From contig NZ_CP071839.1 in assembly GCF_017526105.1 (NCBI RefSeq), forward strand, positions 6,029,001 through 6,093,000: 64,000 nucleotides of DNA. The letters run 5' to 3'. Position 1 is the stretch's first letter. Each line of letters begins with the position of its first letter. The stretch is from Streptomyces cyanogenus (GTDB taxonomy: Bacteria; Actinomycetota; Actinomycetes; Streptomycetales; Streptomycetaceae). A program made the position numbers and the translations under genes. Shown here piece by piece: positions 8,395-17,830 of the stretch. Below the pieces are notes generated by a model. That model did not search any database. It saw only the letters and a list, made by a program, of their open reading frames with translations, and had not been told where the DNA came from.

Positions 8395-9393
8395 TCAGTC
8401 CCACGACCCCTGGGCCGCCGGCAGCCGGGACACCTCCGCCAGGTCCTCCGCGGTCAGCCGCAGCCCGGCGGCCGCCGCGTTCTCCGCCGCCCAGCCCTCC
8501 CGCTTGGTGCCCGGCAGCGCGATCACATGACGGCCCTGCGCCAGCACCCAGGCCAGCGCCACCTGGGCCGGGGTGACGTCCTCGCCGTGCCGGCGGGCGA
8601 TGCGCCGCAGGCCCGCGACGATCGGCTGGTTGGCCGCCATCATCTCCGCGGTGAACCGGGGATGCCGGGCGCGCACGTCGTCCGGTTCGAAGCCCTCGCC
8701 GGGCGTCAGCGTGCCGGTGAGGAAACCGTTGCCCAGCGGCATCGCGGCCAGGAAGCCCACCCCGCGCGCCTCGCACCACGGCAGCAGCGCCCGGAGCGCC
8801 TCCGGCGACCACACCGACAGCTCGGCCTGCACCGCGCTCACCGGGAACACCTGCTGGATCCGCTGCAACTGGCGCAGCGTCGCGTCGTACAGCCCGGCTC
8901 CCGAGCGCCGTCCGCCGCGCGCCCCCACCGCGCACAGGCCCAGCGCCCGCACCTTCCCGGCCCGCACCAGGTCCGCCATCGCGCCCCAGGTCTCCTCGAC
9001 GGGCACCTCCGGGTCCGCGCGGTGCAACTGGTACAGGTCGATCACGTCCGTCTGCAGCCGCCGCAGCGAGGCGTCACAGGCCCGCCGCACATAGCCGGGG
9101 CGGCCGTTGGCCACGATGTGCTGCTCGCCCACCAGCAGCCCCACCTTCGTGGACACGAAGGCCTCCCGGCGCCGCTCCTTCAGTACCCGGCCCAGCAGCA
9201 GCTCGTTGGTGAACGGGCCGTACATGTCCGCGGTGTCCAGGAGGTCGGAGCCCAGGTCCAGCGCCCGGTGCACGGTTCTGAGCGACTCGTCACCCCGCTG
9301 CCGCGATCCGCTGTAAGCCCAGCTCATCGGCATGCATCCGAGTCCGACGGCCCCCACCGCGAGTCCCCCCGCGCCGATCGTCCTGCGCTCCAC
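8395..9393 (-). CDS. Aldo/keto reductase
   Basis: A 332-residue NAD(P)H-dependent oxidoreductase of the aldo/keto reductase superfamily, a cytoplasmic (beta/alpha)8 barrel that reduces aldehydes or ketones. The catalytic tetrad can be assigned: Asp and Tyr in 'LLDTADMYGPFTNELLLG', Lys in 'FVSTKVGLL', and His in 'LYQLHRADPEVPVEETW'. The C-terminal cofactor segment 'HVIALPGTKREGWAAENAAA' is typical of the family. GTG 9393 is preferred because a GGGAGG site lies 11 bases upstream; a TTG at 9426 would add 11 residues without better support. Physiological substrate unknown. Confidence 0.9.
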   Translation of the reverse strand: MERRTIGAGGLAVGAVGLGCMPMSWAYSGSRQRGDESLRTVHRALDLGSDLLDTADMYGPFTNELLLGRVLKERRREAFVSTKVGLLVGEQHIVANGRPGYVRRACDASLRRLQTDVIDLYQLHRADPEVPVEETWGAMADLVRAGKVRALGLCAVGARGGRRSGAGLYDATLRQLQRIQQVFPVSAVQAELSVWSPEALRALLPWCEARGVGFLAAMPLGNGFLTGTLTPGEGFEPDDVRARHPRFTAEMMAANQPIVAGLRRIARRHGEDVTPAQVALAWVLAQGRHVIALPGTKREGWAAENAAAAGLRLTAEDLAEVSRLPAAQGSWD

Positions 9394-9468
9394 CTGCTCG
9401 TGAACCTCCCTCTGCCCGGCCCCCAACCTAACCTCTGCACGCGCGCGTGCCTGACATAGCCTCCTGGC

Positions 9469-10446
9469 ATGACTTCACAGGTGTGGCTTCCCATTCCGCC
9501 CGAGGAGATCGAGGGGCTGCCCGCGGGTCCCCGGTACCTGTTCTGGGACGGGGGAGACGACGGTGACCAGCCGTTTCCCGGCGACCCCGCGGAATGCGCC
9601 GTGTACGTCGTGCCGTACATGAAGCGGCTGTCGGTGCGGGTGGGACCGCTGGAGCACCTGACGAACGTCCGGGTCATCCAGACGCTCACCGCCGGCGTCG
9701 ACGACATCACCGAACGGCTGTCGGTGATCCCGCCGGGCGTGCGGCTGTGCAACGCGCGCGGGGTGCACGAGACGAGCACGGCCGAGCTGGCGCTCACGCT
9801 GACCCTCGCCGCGTTGCGCGGCATCCCCGAGTTCGTCCGCGCCCAGCAGGAGGAGCGCTGGGTGGGTGGTTTCCACCCGGCCCTCGCCGACAAGAACGTG
9901 CTGATCGTGGGTTACGGGCCCATCGGTGCCGCCATCGAGGACCGGCTTACGCCCTTCGAGGTAGCGCGGGTGGCGCGCATCGCGCGCTCCCAGCGCACCA
10001 CGGCGCGCGGTCTTGTGCACCCGATCACCGATGTGCTCTCACTGCTTCCCGAGGCGGATGTCGTGATCCTCTGCACCCCGCTCACGGAGACCACCAGGGG
10101 GCTCGTCGACGCCGACTTCCTCGGCCGGATGAAGGACGGCGCGCTGCTCGTGAACGTCGCGCGCGGAGCCGTCGTGGACACCGATGCGCTCCTCGCCGAG
10201 CTGGAGCGGGGGCGGATCACGGCCGCCCTGGACGTCACGGATCCCGAGCCGCTGCCCCCCGGCCACCCCCTGTGGCAGGCGCCAGGAGTGCTGATCAGCC
10301 CGCATGTCGGCGGACCGTCGTCGGCCTTCCTGCCCCGCGCCAAGCGGTTGCTCGTGGACCAGCTGACGCGGTACGTGAACCAGGAGCCGCTGCGTAACGT
10401 GATCCTTACCACCGGACCCGGAGCGGCGGGAGATACCGGGCGCTGA
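9469..10446 (+). CDS. D-2-hydroxyacid dehydrogenase
   Basis: A 325-residue NAD-dependent 2-hydroxyacid dehydrogenase (D-isomer specific). The nucleotide-binding motif is 'NVLIVGYGPIGAAI' (GxGxxG). Catalytic residues of the family are present: Arg in 'LLVNVARGAVVD', Glu in 'DVTDPEPLPPGHPLW', and His in 'LISPHVGGPSS'. It reduces an alpha-keto acid to a D-hydroxy acid or runs the reverse reaction; the specific substrate is unknown. ATG 9469 lies 75 bases from the divergent aldo/keto reductase start, so the two redox genes share an intergenic promoter region. Confidence 0.92.
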   Translation: MTSQVWLPIPPEEIEGLPAGPRYLFWDGGDDGDQPFPGDPAECAVYVVPYMKRLSVRVGPLEHLTNVRVIQTLTAGVDDITERLSVIPPGVRLCNARGVHETSTAELALTLTLAALRGIPEFVRAQQEERWVGGFHPALADKNVLIVGYGPIGAAIEDRLTPFEVARVARIARSQRTTARGLVHPITDVLSLLPEADVVILCTPLTETTRGLVDADFLGRMKDGALLVNVARGAVVDTDALLAELERGRITAALDVTDPEPLPPGHPLWQAPGVLISPHVGGPSSAFLPRAKRLLVDQLTRYVNQEPLRNVILTTGPGAAGDTGR

Positions 10447-10503
10447 GGCCCTTCCGGCACCCTCCGCAATCTTTCGGACGCGGCCCGTACCCGCACCCCC
10501 GTT

Positions 10504-10547
10504 GATCGTCACGGAGCGTAGAGAAGCTATGTCCCTGAGTGACGATC
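10504..10547. promoter_or_regulatory. 9-bp inverted repeat upstream of cdgC-like gene
   Basis: GATCGTCAC (10504-10512) and its exact complement GTGACGATC (10539-10547) are separated by 26 bases, about 100-140 bases before the cdgC-like start. A related TATCGTC lies at 10554. This could be a pair of operator half-sites or a transcript hairpin; the binding protein is unknown. Confidence 0.4.
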
Positions 10548-10645
10548 CTGGTGTATCGTCCCGACAGGGGTTGCGCCGCTGACCGTTCGGCGCCGGGGAT
10601 GGACATTTCAGATTTGTGAGGGGGGCGACGGGCGATGCACGGCCT

Positions 10646-13600
10646 ATGGACGAACGATCCGACGCGGCGGAGCCGCCGACGGCGACCCTGGCGCACGGCC
10701 GCGCGCAGACGCGGCCACCACAGCAGCCACCACAGCCACCACCAGCGCAGGCACAGCGGCCGTCGCAGGCATGCGCACCCAGCGCACCGGGACCGTCGGG
10801 ACCCGGGAGCGGCGCAGACCGGGAGGCCCCGGTGAGCGCCCCGCCCTCTGTGACGACCACCCTCGACGGAGCGGTGCGCGCACCGCACCCGCACGAGGCG
10901 CCGCCGCCCCGCCGGGCGGCCGCCACCGACTGCAACCGGCTGCGGGAGCAGCTCGTCCTCGCCCTGGTCTGCGCGGCCTACGCCGTCGGAGCCGCGTTCG
11001 ACTGGGGCACGACCGAAGTCGCGCTGGTCATGGGCGACTTCGGCCTGAGCGCCGCGGCCGGCGCCGCCGCCGTCTCCTGCTTCCTGTACGCCCGCAACCG
11101 GCGCGTGCGCTTCCGCTCGGCCTGGCTGCTGTTCGCCCTCTCCTCGACCATGGCCGCGCTGGGCAACGCGGTCTGGGGCTGGTACGAGGTGGTGCTGGAC
11201 CGGCCCGTGCCCAGCCCCAGCTACGCCGACCTGTTCTTCCTGTGCTTCGCGCCGCCCGCCATCGTCGGCCTGCTGGTGCTCGCCAAGCGGCCGGCGACGC
11301 GGGCGGGCTGGATCTGCCTGGGCCTGGACGCCTGGCTCATCGGCGGCTCGCTGCTCACCCTGTCGTGGAGCCTCGCGCTCGCCCAGGCGGCCCGGATCGA
11401 CGGCTCCAGCGTGGCGCACGCCGCGCTGTCCCTGGCGTACCCGCTGCTGGACATCGTGCTGGTCAGCATGGTCCTCGCGCTGCACTTCCGCCGTGCCCCC
11501 GGCAACCGCACGGCGGTGAACACCGCGATCGGCGCGCTCGCGCTGACCGTGATGTGCGACGCCCTGTTCACCTCGCCACTGCTGCACAGCAGCTACCACT
11601 CCGGGCAGCTGCTGGACGCGGGCTGGTTCGCCGGTTCGCTGCTGCTCGCCTACGCCCCCTGGGCCGCCCCCCGGCGCGGCAGCGCCCAGGAGGCGCGCGC
11701 GGCGGACGGCCACACGCGCGTGGTCCACGAGCACGTGCCGGGCCAGCGGAGCGCGGGCCACCACCCGCCGCTCCCGCCCGCGCCCGGCGGCGAGCACAGC
11801 CGGTACCCGGCCGGCCGCCCGCTCACCGGCTCCCTCGCCGCCCTCACGCCGTACCTCGCCGCGGCCGTGTGCACCCTGGGCATCCTGTACAACGTCCTCA
11901 ACGGCCGCAGGCCCGACCACGTGGTGCTGATCACCGCGGGCGCCGTGGTGCTGGCGCTCGTCATGCGGCAGGGCATCATGCTGCTGGACAACATCACCCT
12001 CACCCAGGAACTGGCCCAGAAGGAGAACCACTTCCGCTCCCTGGTGCAGGGCTCCAGCGACGTCATCATGATCGCCGCGCCGAACGGCATCCTCCGGTAC
12101 GTCTCCCCGGCCGCCGCCGGGGTCTACGGCCGGCCCGCCGAGGAACTCGTGGGCACCGAGCTGGCCGCGCTCATCCATCCGGAGGACCTGGGCTGCGTGG
12201 TGCACGAGGTGCGCCGCTTCCTCGCCGCCAGCCCGCTGGAGGAGCCCACCACGCGCATCGAGTGCCGCTTCCGCTCCGGCGACGGCGGCTGGCTCAACGT
12301 CGAGTCGACCGTCAACCGGCACCACGGCGGTCTGATCTTCAACAGCCGGGACGTGACCGAGAGGGTGCGCCTCCAGGCACAGTTGCAGCACAACGCCGAG
12401 CACGACCCGCTGACGGACCTGCCCAACCGCGCGCTGTTCACCAAGCGCGTGCAGCAGGCCCTGTCCGGCCGCCGGGCCACCGACCGGGGCGCCGCCCTGC
12501 GCGGTACGGCGGTGCTCTTCATCGACCTGGACGGCTTCAAGGCCGTCAACGACACGATCGGGCACCAGGCAGGCGACGAGCTGCTCATCCAGGCCGCCCG
12601 TCGGCTCCAGGACGCCGTCCGGCAGGGCGACACCGCGTCCCGGCTGGGCGGCGACGAGTTCGCGGCCCTGATCGTCGGGGACGGCACCCGGGACCGTGCC
12701 GCCCGGGAGCGGAACATCATGGAGCTCGCCGACCGCCTCAGGGCGACCCTCTCCCAGCCGTACGCCATCGACGGCAACGATGTCCGGGTCAACGCCTCCA
12801 TCGGCGTCGCCTTCGCCGAACCCGGCCTGGGCGCGGGCGAGCTGCTGCGCAACGCCGACCTGGCGATGTACCGCGCGAAGTCGGCCGGAAAGGGCCGGGT
12901 CGAGCTGTACAGGCCGCAGATGCAGCAGGACGTCGTCCGCAAGGCCGAACTGGCCACGCGCCTGCGCGCCGCGCTGCACGACGGCGAGTTCGCGCTGCTG
13001 CACCAGCCCGTGGTGTGCCTGGAGAACGGCCGGATCACGGCGGTCTGCGCGCAGGCGCGCTGGCGCTCCTCGCAGGGGGTGCTGTTCACGCCCGCCGAGT
13101 TCCTGCGGGTGGCCGAGGACGGCGACAAGACCGCCGAGCTGGACCGCTGGATCCTGGAGGAGGCCGTGGCGCAGGCGGCCGAGCGGGCCGCGACCGGGGT
13201 CGCCGTGCCGGTGGCGGTGCGGATGGGCGCCCGGCGGCTGCTGGACCGTTCGACGCCGCTGGGCTCGGTGGAGGCGCTGCTGACCCGGCACGGGCTGCCG
13301 CCGGGGGCGCTGGTGGTCGAGTTGTCCGACACCGACCCGCGGGTCTCGCTGGACGAGCTGGAGCGGCGGCTGACCGCGCTGAGCCGGCTCGGGGTGCGGA
13401 TCGCGCTGGACGGCTTCGGCAGCGGTTACGCGGCCATCACGGCGCTCAGGCGGCTGCCCGTGGACATCCTCAAGCTCGACCGCAGTCTGGTCGAGGGCGT
13501 GGTCGAGTCCGCGCGGCTGCACAAGATCACCAGTGGTCTGCTGCGGATCGCGGGCGATCTCGGGCTCCAGTCGGTCGCCGAGGGCGTGGATCTGCCCGAG

Positions 13601-13843
13601 CAGGTGGCGGCGCTGCGCGCGATGGGCTGCACCCATGGACAGGGCATGGCGTTCGCCGGTCCGCTGGACGAGTACCGGCTGCGCCGGGCGCTCGGATCCG
13701 GCCACTATCCAGTGCCGCACGCCCCGGCCGAACCGGCGTTCGCGGGGAAGGCGGCGGCGGTGTACACAGGGGGTGTTCCCGCCGTCCTCGGAGGCGGCAG
13801 CGCCCTTCGTTCACATTCTGAGACGCCCGTCCCACCCACTTGA
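10646..13843 (+). CDS. cdgC: Membrane PAS-GGDEF-EAL c-di-GMP protein
   Basis: A 1065-residue membrane protein predicted to make cyclic di-GMP. A Pro-rich cytoplasmic leader is followed by about ten hydrophobic helices, a PAS domain ('HFRSLVQGSSDVIMIAAPNG', nt 12030-12120), an intact GGDEF motif (residues 668-672) and an inhibitory RxxD site ('RQGD') five residues before it. The EAL domain is degenerate: the EAL Glu is lost (AQA), the metal-binding Asn is Arg ('VAVRMGARR'), and DDFG is DGFG. The protein is therefore probably a cyclase rather than a phosphodiesterase. The symbol follows resemblance in architecture and position (just before ilvB) to S. coelicolor CdgC. ATG 10646 is chosen; GTG 10616 is an alternative. 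Neither has a good ribosome site. Confidence 0.85.
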   Translation: MDERSDAAEPPTATLAHGRAQTRPPQQPPQPPPAQAQRPSQACAPSAPGPSGPGSGADREAPVSAPPSVTTTLDGAVRAPHPHEAPPPRRAAATDCNRLREQLVLALVCAAYAVGAAFDWGTTEVALVMGDFGLSAAAGAAAVSCFLYARNRRVRFRSAWLLFALSSTMAALGNAVWGWYEVVLDRPVPSPSYADLFFLCFAPPAIVGLLVLAKRPATRAGWICLGLDAWLIGGSLLTLSWSLALAQAARIDGSSVAHAALSLAYPLLDIVLVSMVLALHFRRAPGNRTAVNTAIGALALTVMCDALFTSPLLHSSYHSGQLLDAGWFAGSLLLAYAPWAAPRRGSAQEARAADGHTRVVHEHVPGQRSAGHHPPLPPAPGGEHSRYPAGRPLTGSLAALTPYLAAAVCTLGILYNVLNGRRPDHVVLITAGAVVLALVMRQGIMLLDNITLTQELAQKENHFRSLVQGSSDVIMIAAPNGILRYVSPAAAGVYGRPAEELVGTELAALIHPEDLGCVVHEVRRFLAASPLEEPTTRIECRFRSGDGGWLNVESTVNRHHGGLIFNSRDVTERVRLQAQLQHNAEHDPLTDLPNRALFTKRVQQALSGRRATDRGAALRGTAVLFIDLDGFKAVNDTIGHQAGDELLIQAARRLQDAVRQGDTASRLGGDEFAALIVGDGTRDRAARERNIMELADRLRATLSQPYAIDGNDVRVNASIGVAFAEPGLGAGELLRNADLAMYRAKSAGKGRVELYRPQMQQDVVRKAELATRLRAALHDGEFALLHQPVVCLENGRITAVCAQARWRSSQGVLFTPAEFLRVAEDGDKTAELDRWILEEAVAQAAERAATGVAVPVAVRMGARRLLDRSTPLGSVEALLTRHGLPPGALVVELSDTDPRVSLDELERRLTALSRLGVRIALDGFGSGYAAITALRRLPVDILKLDRSLVEGVVESARLHKITSGLLRIAGDLGLQSVAEGVDLPEQVAALRAMGCTHGQGMAFAGPLDEYRLRRALGSGHYPVPHAPAEPAFAGKAAAVYTGGVPAVLGGGSALRSHSETPVPPT

Positions 13844-13869
13844 CACGTGGTGCGTGCCGGGGGGAGGGT
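13840..13869 (+). promoter_or_regulatory. ilvB promoter (leaderless start)
   Basis: The -35 TTGACA (13840-13845) overlaps the cdgC stop codon. After an 18-base spacer comes the -10 GAGGGT (13864-13869). Seven bases further lies ATG 13877, so the transcript probably begins at or next to the leader-peptide start codon. Confidence 0.6.
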
Positions 13870-13876
13870 CAGTTCC

Positions 13877-13918
13877 ATGCGCACCCGAATTCTCGTACTT
13901 GGACAGCGCGTCGGCTGA
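13877..13918 (+). CDS. ilvB leader peptide (Ile-Leu-Val-Leu codons)
   Basis: A 13-residue ORF, MRTRILVLGQRVG, upstream of ilvB. Its codons 5-8 are ATT-CTC-GTA-CTT, an uninterrupted Ile-Leu-Val-Leu run, and ATT, GTA and CTT are rare in this GC-rich genome. That is the expected signature of a branched-chain amino acid attenuator: slow translation at these codons would alter pairing of the downstream RNA and prevent the terminator at 13973-14006. A GGGGGGAGGG stretch lies upstream, but promoter spacing suggests leaderless translation. Such attenuators are known for actinobacterial ilvB genes; function here is inferred. Confidence 0.7.
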   Translation: MRTRILVLGQRVG

Positions 13919-13972
13919 GCTGGGACCCACCGGAGGACGATCCGGAATCCCCAGCGACCTCACCGGCGCGCT

Positions 13973-14006
13973 CCCCTCGCTTGCCTTGCGGCACGAGGGG
14001 TTTTTT
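13973..14006 (+). terminator. ilvB attenuator terminator
   Basis: CCCCTCG (13973-13979) pairs perfectly with CGAGGGG (13994-14000) and is followed by six T residues. It lies between the leader peptide stop and the ilvB start, the classic place for a conditional intrinsic terminator. A T-run of this quality is rare in this genome. Confidence 0.8.
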
Positions 14007-14086
14007 GTTGCACGTGTGACTTTCGTGCAGCGCTCCAACTCCGCCCGCACCTCGCAAAAACCCTCAGCATCGAGAAGAGAATGCCG

Positions 14087-15937
14087 ATGACCGAGCAGGC
14101 CACCGGGGCCCACCATCCGCAGCCGCGGCCCCGTTCCGGAGGACAGCAGTCCGCCCCCGTCGAGCACGTCACGGGTGCGCAGTCCCTCATCCGCTCCCTC
14201 GAGGAGGTCGGCGCGGACACGGTATTCGGCATTCCGGGCGGTGCGATCCTGCCGGCGTACGACCCGCTGATGGACTCCACCCGGGTGCGGCACGTCCTGG
14301 TCCGGCACGAGCAGGGCGCCGGCCACGCGGCCACCGGCTACGCGCAGGCCACCGGCAAGGTCGGCGTCTGCATGGCGACGAGCGGCCCGGGTGCGACGAA
14401 CCTGGTGACGCCGATCGCCGACGCGCACATGGACTCGGTCCCCCTGGTCGCGATCACCGGCCAGGTCGCCTCCAAGGCGATCGGCACGGACGCCTTCCAG
14501 GAGGCGGACATCGTCGGCATCACCATGCCGATCACCAAGCACAACTTCCTCGTCACCAAGGCCGAGGACATCCCGCGGGTCATCGCGCAGGCGTTCCACA
14601 TCGCCTCCACCGGCCGCCCCGGCCCGGTCCTGGTCGACATCGCCAAGGACGCGCTCCAGGCGAAGACCACCTTCTCCTGGCCGCCGGTGATGGACCTGCC
14701 CGGCTACCGCCCGGTGACCAAGCCGCACGCCAAGCAGATCCGCGAGGCCGCCAAGCTCATCACCACCGCCCGGCGGCCCGTCCTCTACGTCGGCGGCGGT
14801 GTGCTCAAGGCCCGGGCAACGGCCGAACTGAAGGTCCTCGCCGAGCTGACCGGCGCGCCGGTCACCACCACGCTGATGGCGCTCGGCGCGTTCCCGGACA
14901 GCCACCCGCAGCACCTGGGCATGCCCGGCATGCACGGCAGCGTCGCCGCGGTCACCGCGCTGCAGAAGGCCGACCTGATCGTGGCCCTCGGCGCCCGCTT
15001 CGACGACCGGGTCACCGGCAAGCTGGACAGCTTCGCCCCCTACGCCAAGATCGTCCACGCGGACATCGACCCGGCGGAGATCGGCAAGAACCGCGCCGCG
15101 GACGTGCCGATCGTCGGCGACGCCCGCGAGGTCATCGCCGACCTGGTCCAGGCCGTGCAGAAGGAGCACAGCGAGGGCCACGCGAGCGACTACAGCGCCT
15201 GGTGGAGCGACCTGAACCGGTGGCGCCAGACCTACCCGCTCGGCTACGACCTGCCGGACGACGGCTCCCTCTCCCCGCAGCAGGTCATCGAGCGGATCGG
15301 ACAGCTCGCCCCCGAAGGCACGATCTTCGCGGCGGGCGTCGGCCAGCACCAGATGTGGGCCGCGCACTTCATCCAGTACGAGAACCCCGCCACCTGGCTC
15401 AACTCCGGCGGTGCCGGAACCATGGGCTACGCGGTCCCGGCCGCGATGGGTGCCAAGGCCGGGCAGCCGGAGCGGACGGTCTGGGCGATCGACGGCGACG
15501 GCTGCTTCCAGATGACCAATCAGGAACTGACCACCTGCGCCCTGAACAACATCCCGATCAAGGTCGCCATCATCAACAACGGCGCCCTCGGGATGGTCCG
15601 CCAGTGGCAGACCCTCTTCTACAACCAGCGCTACTCCAACACCGTGCTGCACAGCGGCCCGGACGACATCAACCCGGAGGCCAAGGGCACGCGCGTGCCG
15701 GACTTCGTGAAGCTGTCCGAGGCGATGGGCTGCGTGGGCCTGCGCTGCGAGCGCCCGGAGGACCTGGACAAGGTCATCCAGGAGGCCAACTCCATCAACG
15801 ACCGCCCGGTCGTCATCGACTTCATCGTCCACGAGGACGCGATGGTCTGGCCGATGGTCGCCGCCGGCACCTCCAACGACGAGATCATGGCCGCCCGGGA
15901 CGTCCGCCCCGACTTCGGCGACAACGAAGACGACTGA
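14087..15937 (+). CDS. ilvB: Acetolactate synthase large (catalytic) subunit
   Basis: A 616-residue thiamine-diphosphate enzyme making 2-acetolactate (Val/Leu) and 2-aceto-2-hydroxybutyrate (Ile). The N-terminal cofactor domain carries the catalytic Glu in 'VRHEQGAGHAATGYAQATG'. The central domain has 'KADLIVALGARFDDRVTG'. The C-terminal TPP/Mg motif 'GDGCFQMTNQELTTCALNNI' ends in a typical NN. ATG 14087 is preferred over ATG 14081 because the AGAAGAGA site then sits at a normal distance. It is first in an ilvB-ilvN-ilvC operon, 24 bases before ilvN, and controlled by the attenuator just upstream. Confidence 0.97.
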   Translation: MTEQATGAHHPQPRPRSGGQQSAPVEHVTGAQSLIRSLEEVGADTVFGIPGGAILPAYDPLMDSTRVRHVLVRHEQGAGHAATGYAQATGKVGVCMATSGPGATNLVTPIADAHMDSVPLVAITGQVASKAIGTDAFQEADIVGITMPITKHNFLVTKAEDIPRVIAQAFHIASTGRPGPVLVDIAKDALQAKTTFSWPPVMDLPGYRPVTKPHAKQIREAAKLITTARRPVLYVGGGVLKARATAELKVLAELTGAPVTTTLMALGAFPDSHPQHLGMPGMHGSVAAVTALQKADLIVALGARFDDRVTGKLDSFAPYAKIVHADIDPAEIGKNRAADVPIVGDAREVIADLVQAVQKEHSEGHASDYSAWWSDLNRWRQTYPLGYDLPDDGSLSPQQVIERIGQLAPEGTIFAAGVGQHQMWAAHFIQYENPATWLNSGGAGTMGYAVPAAMGAKAGQPERTVWAIDGDGCFQMTNQELTTCALNNIPIKVAIINNGALGMVRQWQTLFYNQRYSNTVLHSGPDDINPEAKGTRVPDFVKLSEAMGCVGLRCERPEDLDKVIQEANSINDRPVVIDFIVHEDAMVWPMVAAGTSNDEIMAARDVRPDFGDNEDD

Positions 15938-15961
15938 CAGGCAAGGAAGAGCAAGAAGACC

Positions 15962-16486
15962 ATGTCCAAGCACACGCTCTCCGTCCTGGTGGAGAACACG
16001 CCGGGCATCCTCGCCCGCATCGCCGCCCTGTTCTCCCGGCGCGGCTTCAACATCGACTCGCTCGCGGTCGGCGTCACCGAGCACCCCGACATCTCCCGCA
16101 TCACCATCGTGGTGGGCGTCGAGGACCTGCCGCTGGAGCAGGTGACCAAGCAGCTCAACAAGCTCGTCAACGTGCTGAAGATCGTGGAGCTGGAGCCCGG
16201 TCAGGCCGTGCAGCGCGAACTCGTTCTGGTGAAGGTCCGCGCCGACAACGAGACGCGCTCCCAGATCGTGGAGATCGTCCAGCTGTTCCGCGCCAAGACC
16301 GTCGACGTCTCCCCGGAGGCCGTGACCATCGAGGCCACCGGTTCCAGCGAGAAGCTGTCCGCCATGCTCAAGATGCTGGAGCCGTACGGCATCAAGGAGC
16401 TGGTCCAGTCCGGCACGATCGCGATCGGCCGTGGTGCCCGTTCGATCACGGACCGCTCGCTGCGCGCTCTCGACCGGACGGCGTAA
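15962..16486 (+). CDS. ilvN: Acetolactate synthase small (regulatory) subunit
   Basis: A 174-residue regulatory subunit that binds valine and tunes the IlvB catalytic subunit. The N-terminal ACT domain is clear: 'TLSVLVENTPGILARIAALF' followed by 'FNIDSLAVGVTE'. The C-terminal ALS small-subunit domain includes 'VSPEAVTIEATGSSEKL'. Length matches the family. It follows ilvB by 24 bases with a purine-rich ribosome site (AAGGAAGAG), and ilvC comes next, so the three are one transcript. Confidence 0.97.
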   Translation: MSKHTLSVLVENTPGILARIAALFSRRGFNIDSLAVGVTEHPDISRITIVVGVEDLPLEQVTKQLNKLVNVLKIVELEPGQAVQRELVLVKVRADNETRSQIVEIVQLFRAKTVDVSPEAVTIEATGSSEKLSAMLKMLEPYGIKELVQSGTIAIGRGARSITDRSLRALDRTA

Positions 16487-16604
16487 GACTGAGAACGGGC
16501 GGCCGGCGATCGACGGCCGCCCGTATGCCGAGACCCCCGAACTTCCTTCCCGCCCGCCGTCATACGGTGGGACGCACCACCTGCACACAAGGAGAGAACC
16601 CAAA

Positions 16605-17603
<999 letters not shown>

Positions 17604-17616
17604 GCCTGCCGACAGG

Positions 17617-17641
17617 GGCCGGGGCGGACTGCTCCGGCCCT
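17617..17641 (+). terminator. Hairpin terminator after ilvC
   Basis: GGGCCGG (17617-17623) pairs with CCGGCCC (17635-17641), followed by TTGTTGT, 13 bases after the ilvC stop. Confidence 0.65.
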
Positions 17642-17713
17642 TGTTGTCCACCCCGTCCAGCCCCGGTCGGGTGATCCTTCCGCGGCGGCGCAATACGACG
17701 CCCGCCCCGCCAC

Positions 17714-17719
17714 TACACT
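17714..17719 (+). promoter_or_regulatory. Possible serA -10 element
   Basis: TACACT fits the TANNNT pattern of the main actinobacterial sigma factor. It would give a 5' leader of roughly 105 bases before serA. No convincing -35 is visible. Confidence 0.3.
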
Positions 17720-17830
17720 GCTGCACAACACGCGTCAGGCCCACAGCGTCGTGCGTCTTCCGCGGCTAGCCCCCCTCCACCGCCTGCGGCCGTCGGGACG
17801 GCCGTCCGCATCGCACATGTGAGGACTCAC

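Noticed and set aside
10406..13720. A 1100-codon open frame on the minus strand across the cdgC-like gene
   Set aside because: It is a shadow of the plus-strand gene: its composition is dominated by Gln, Arg, Gly and His, it has no domain pattern, and the plus strand shows GGDEF, PAS and membrane features.
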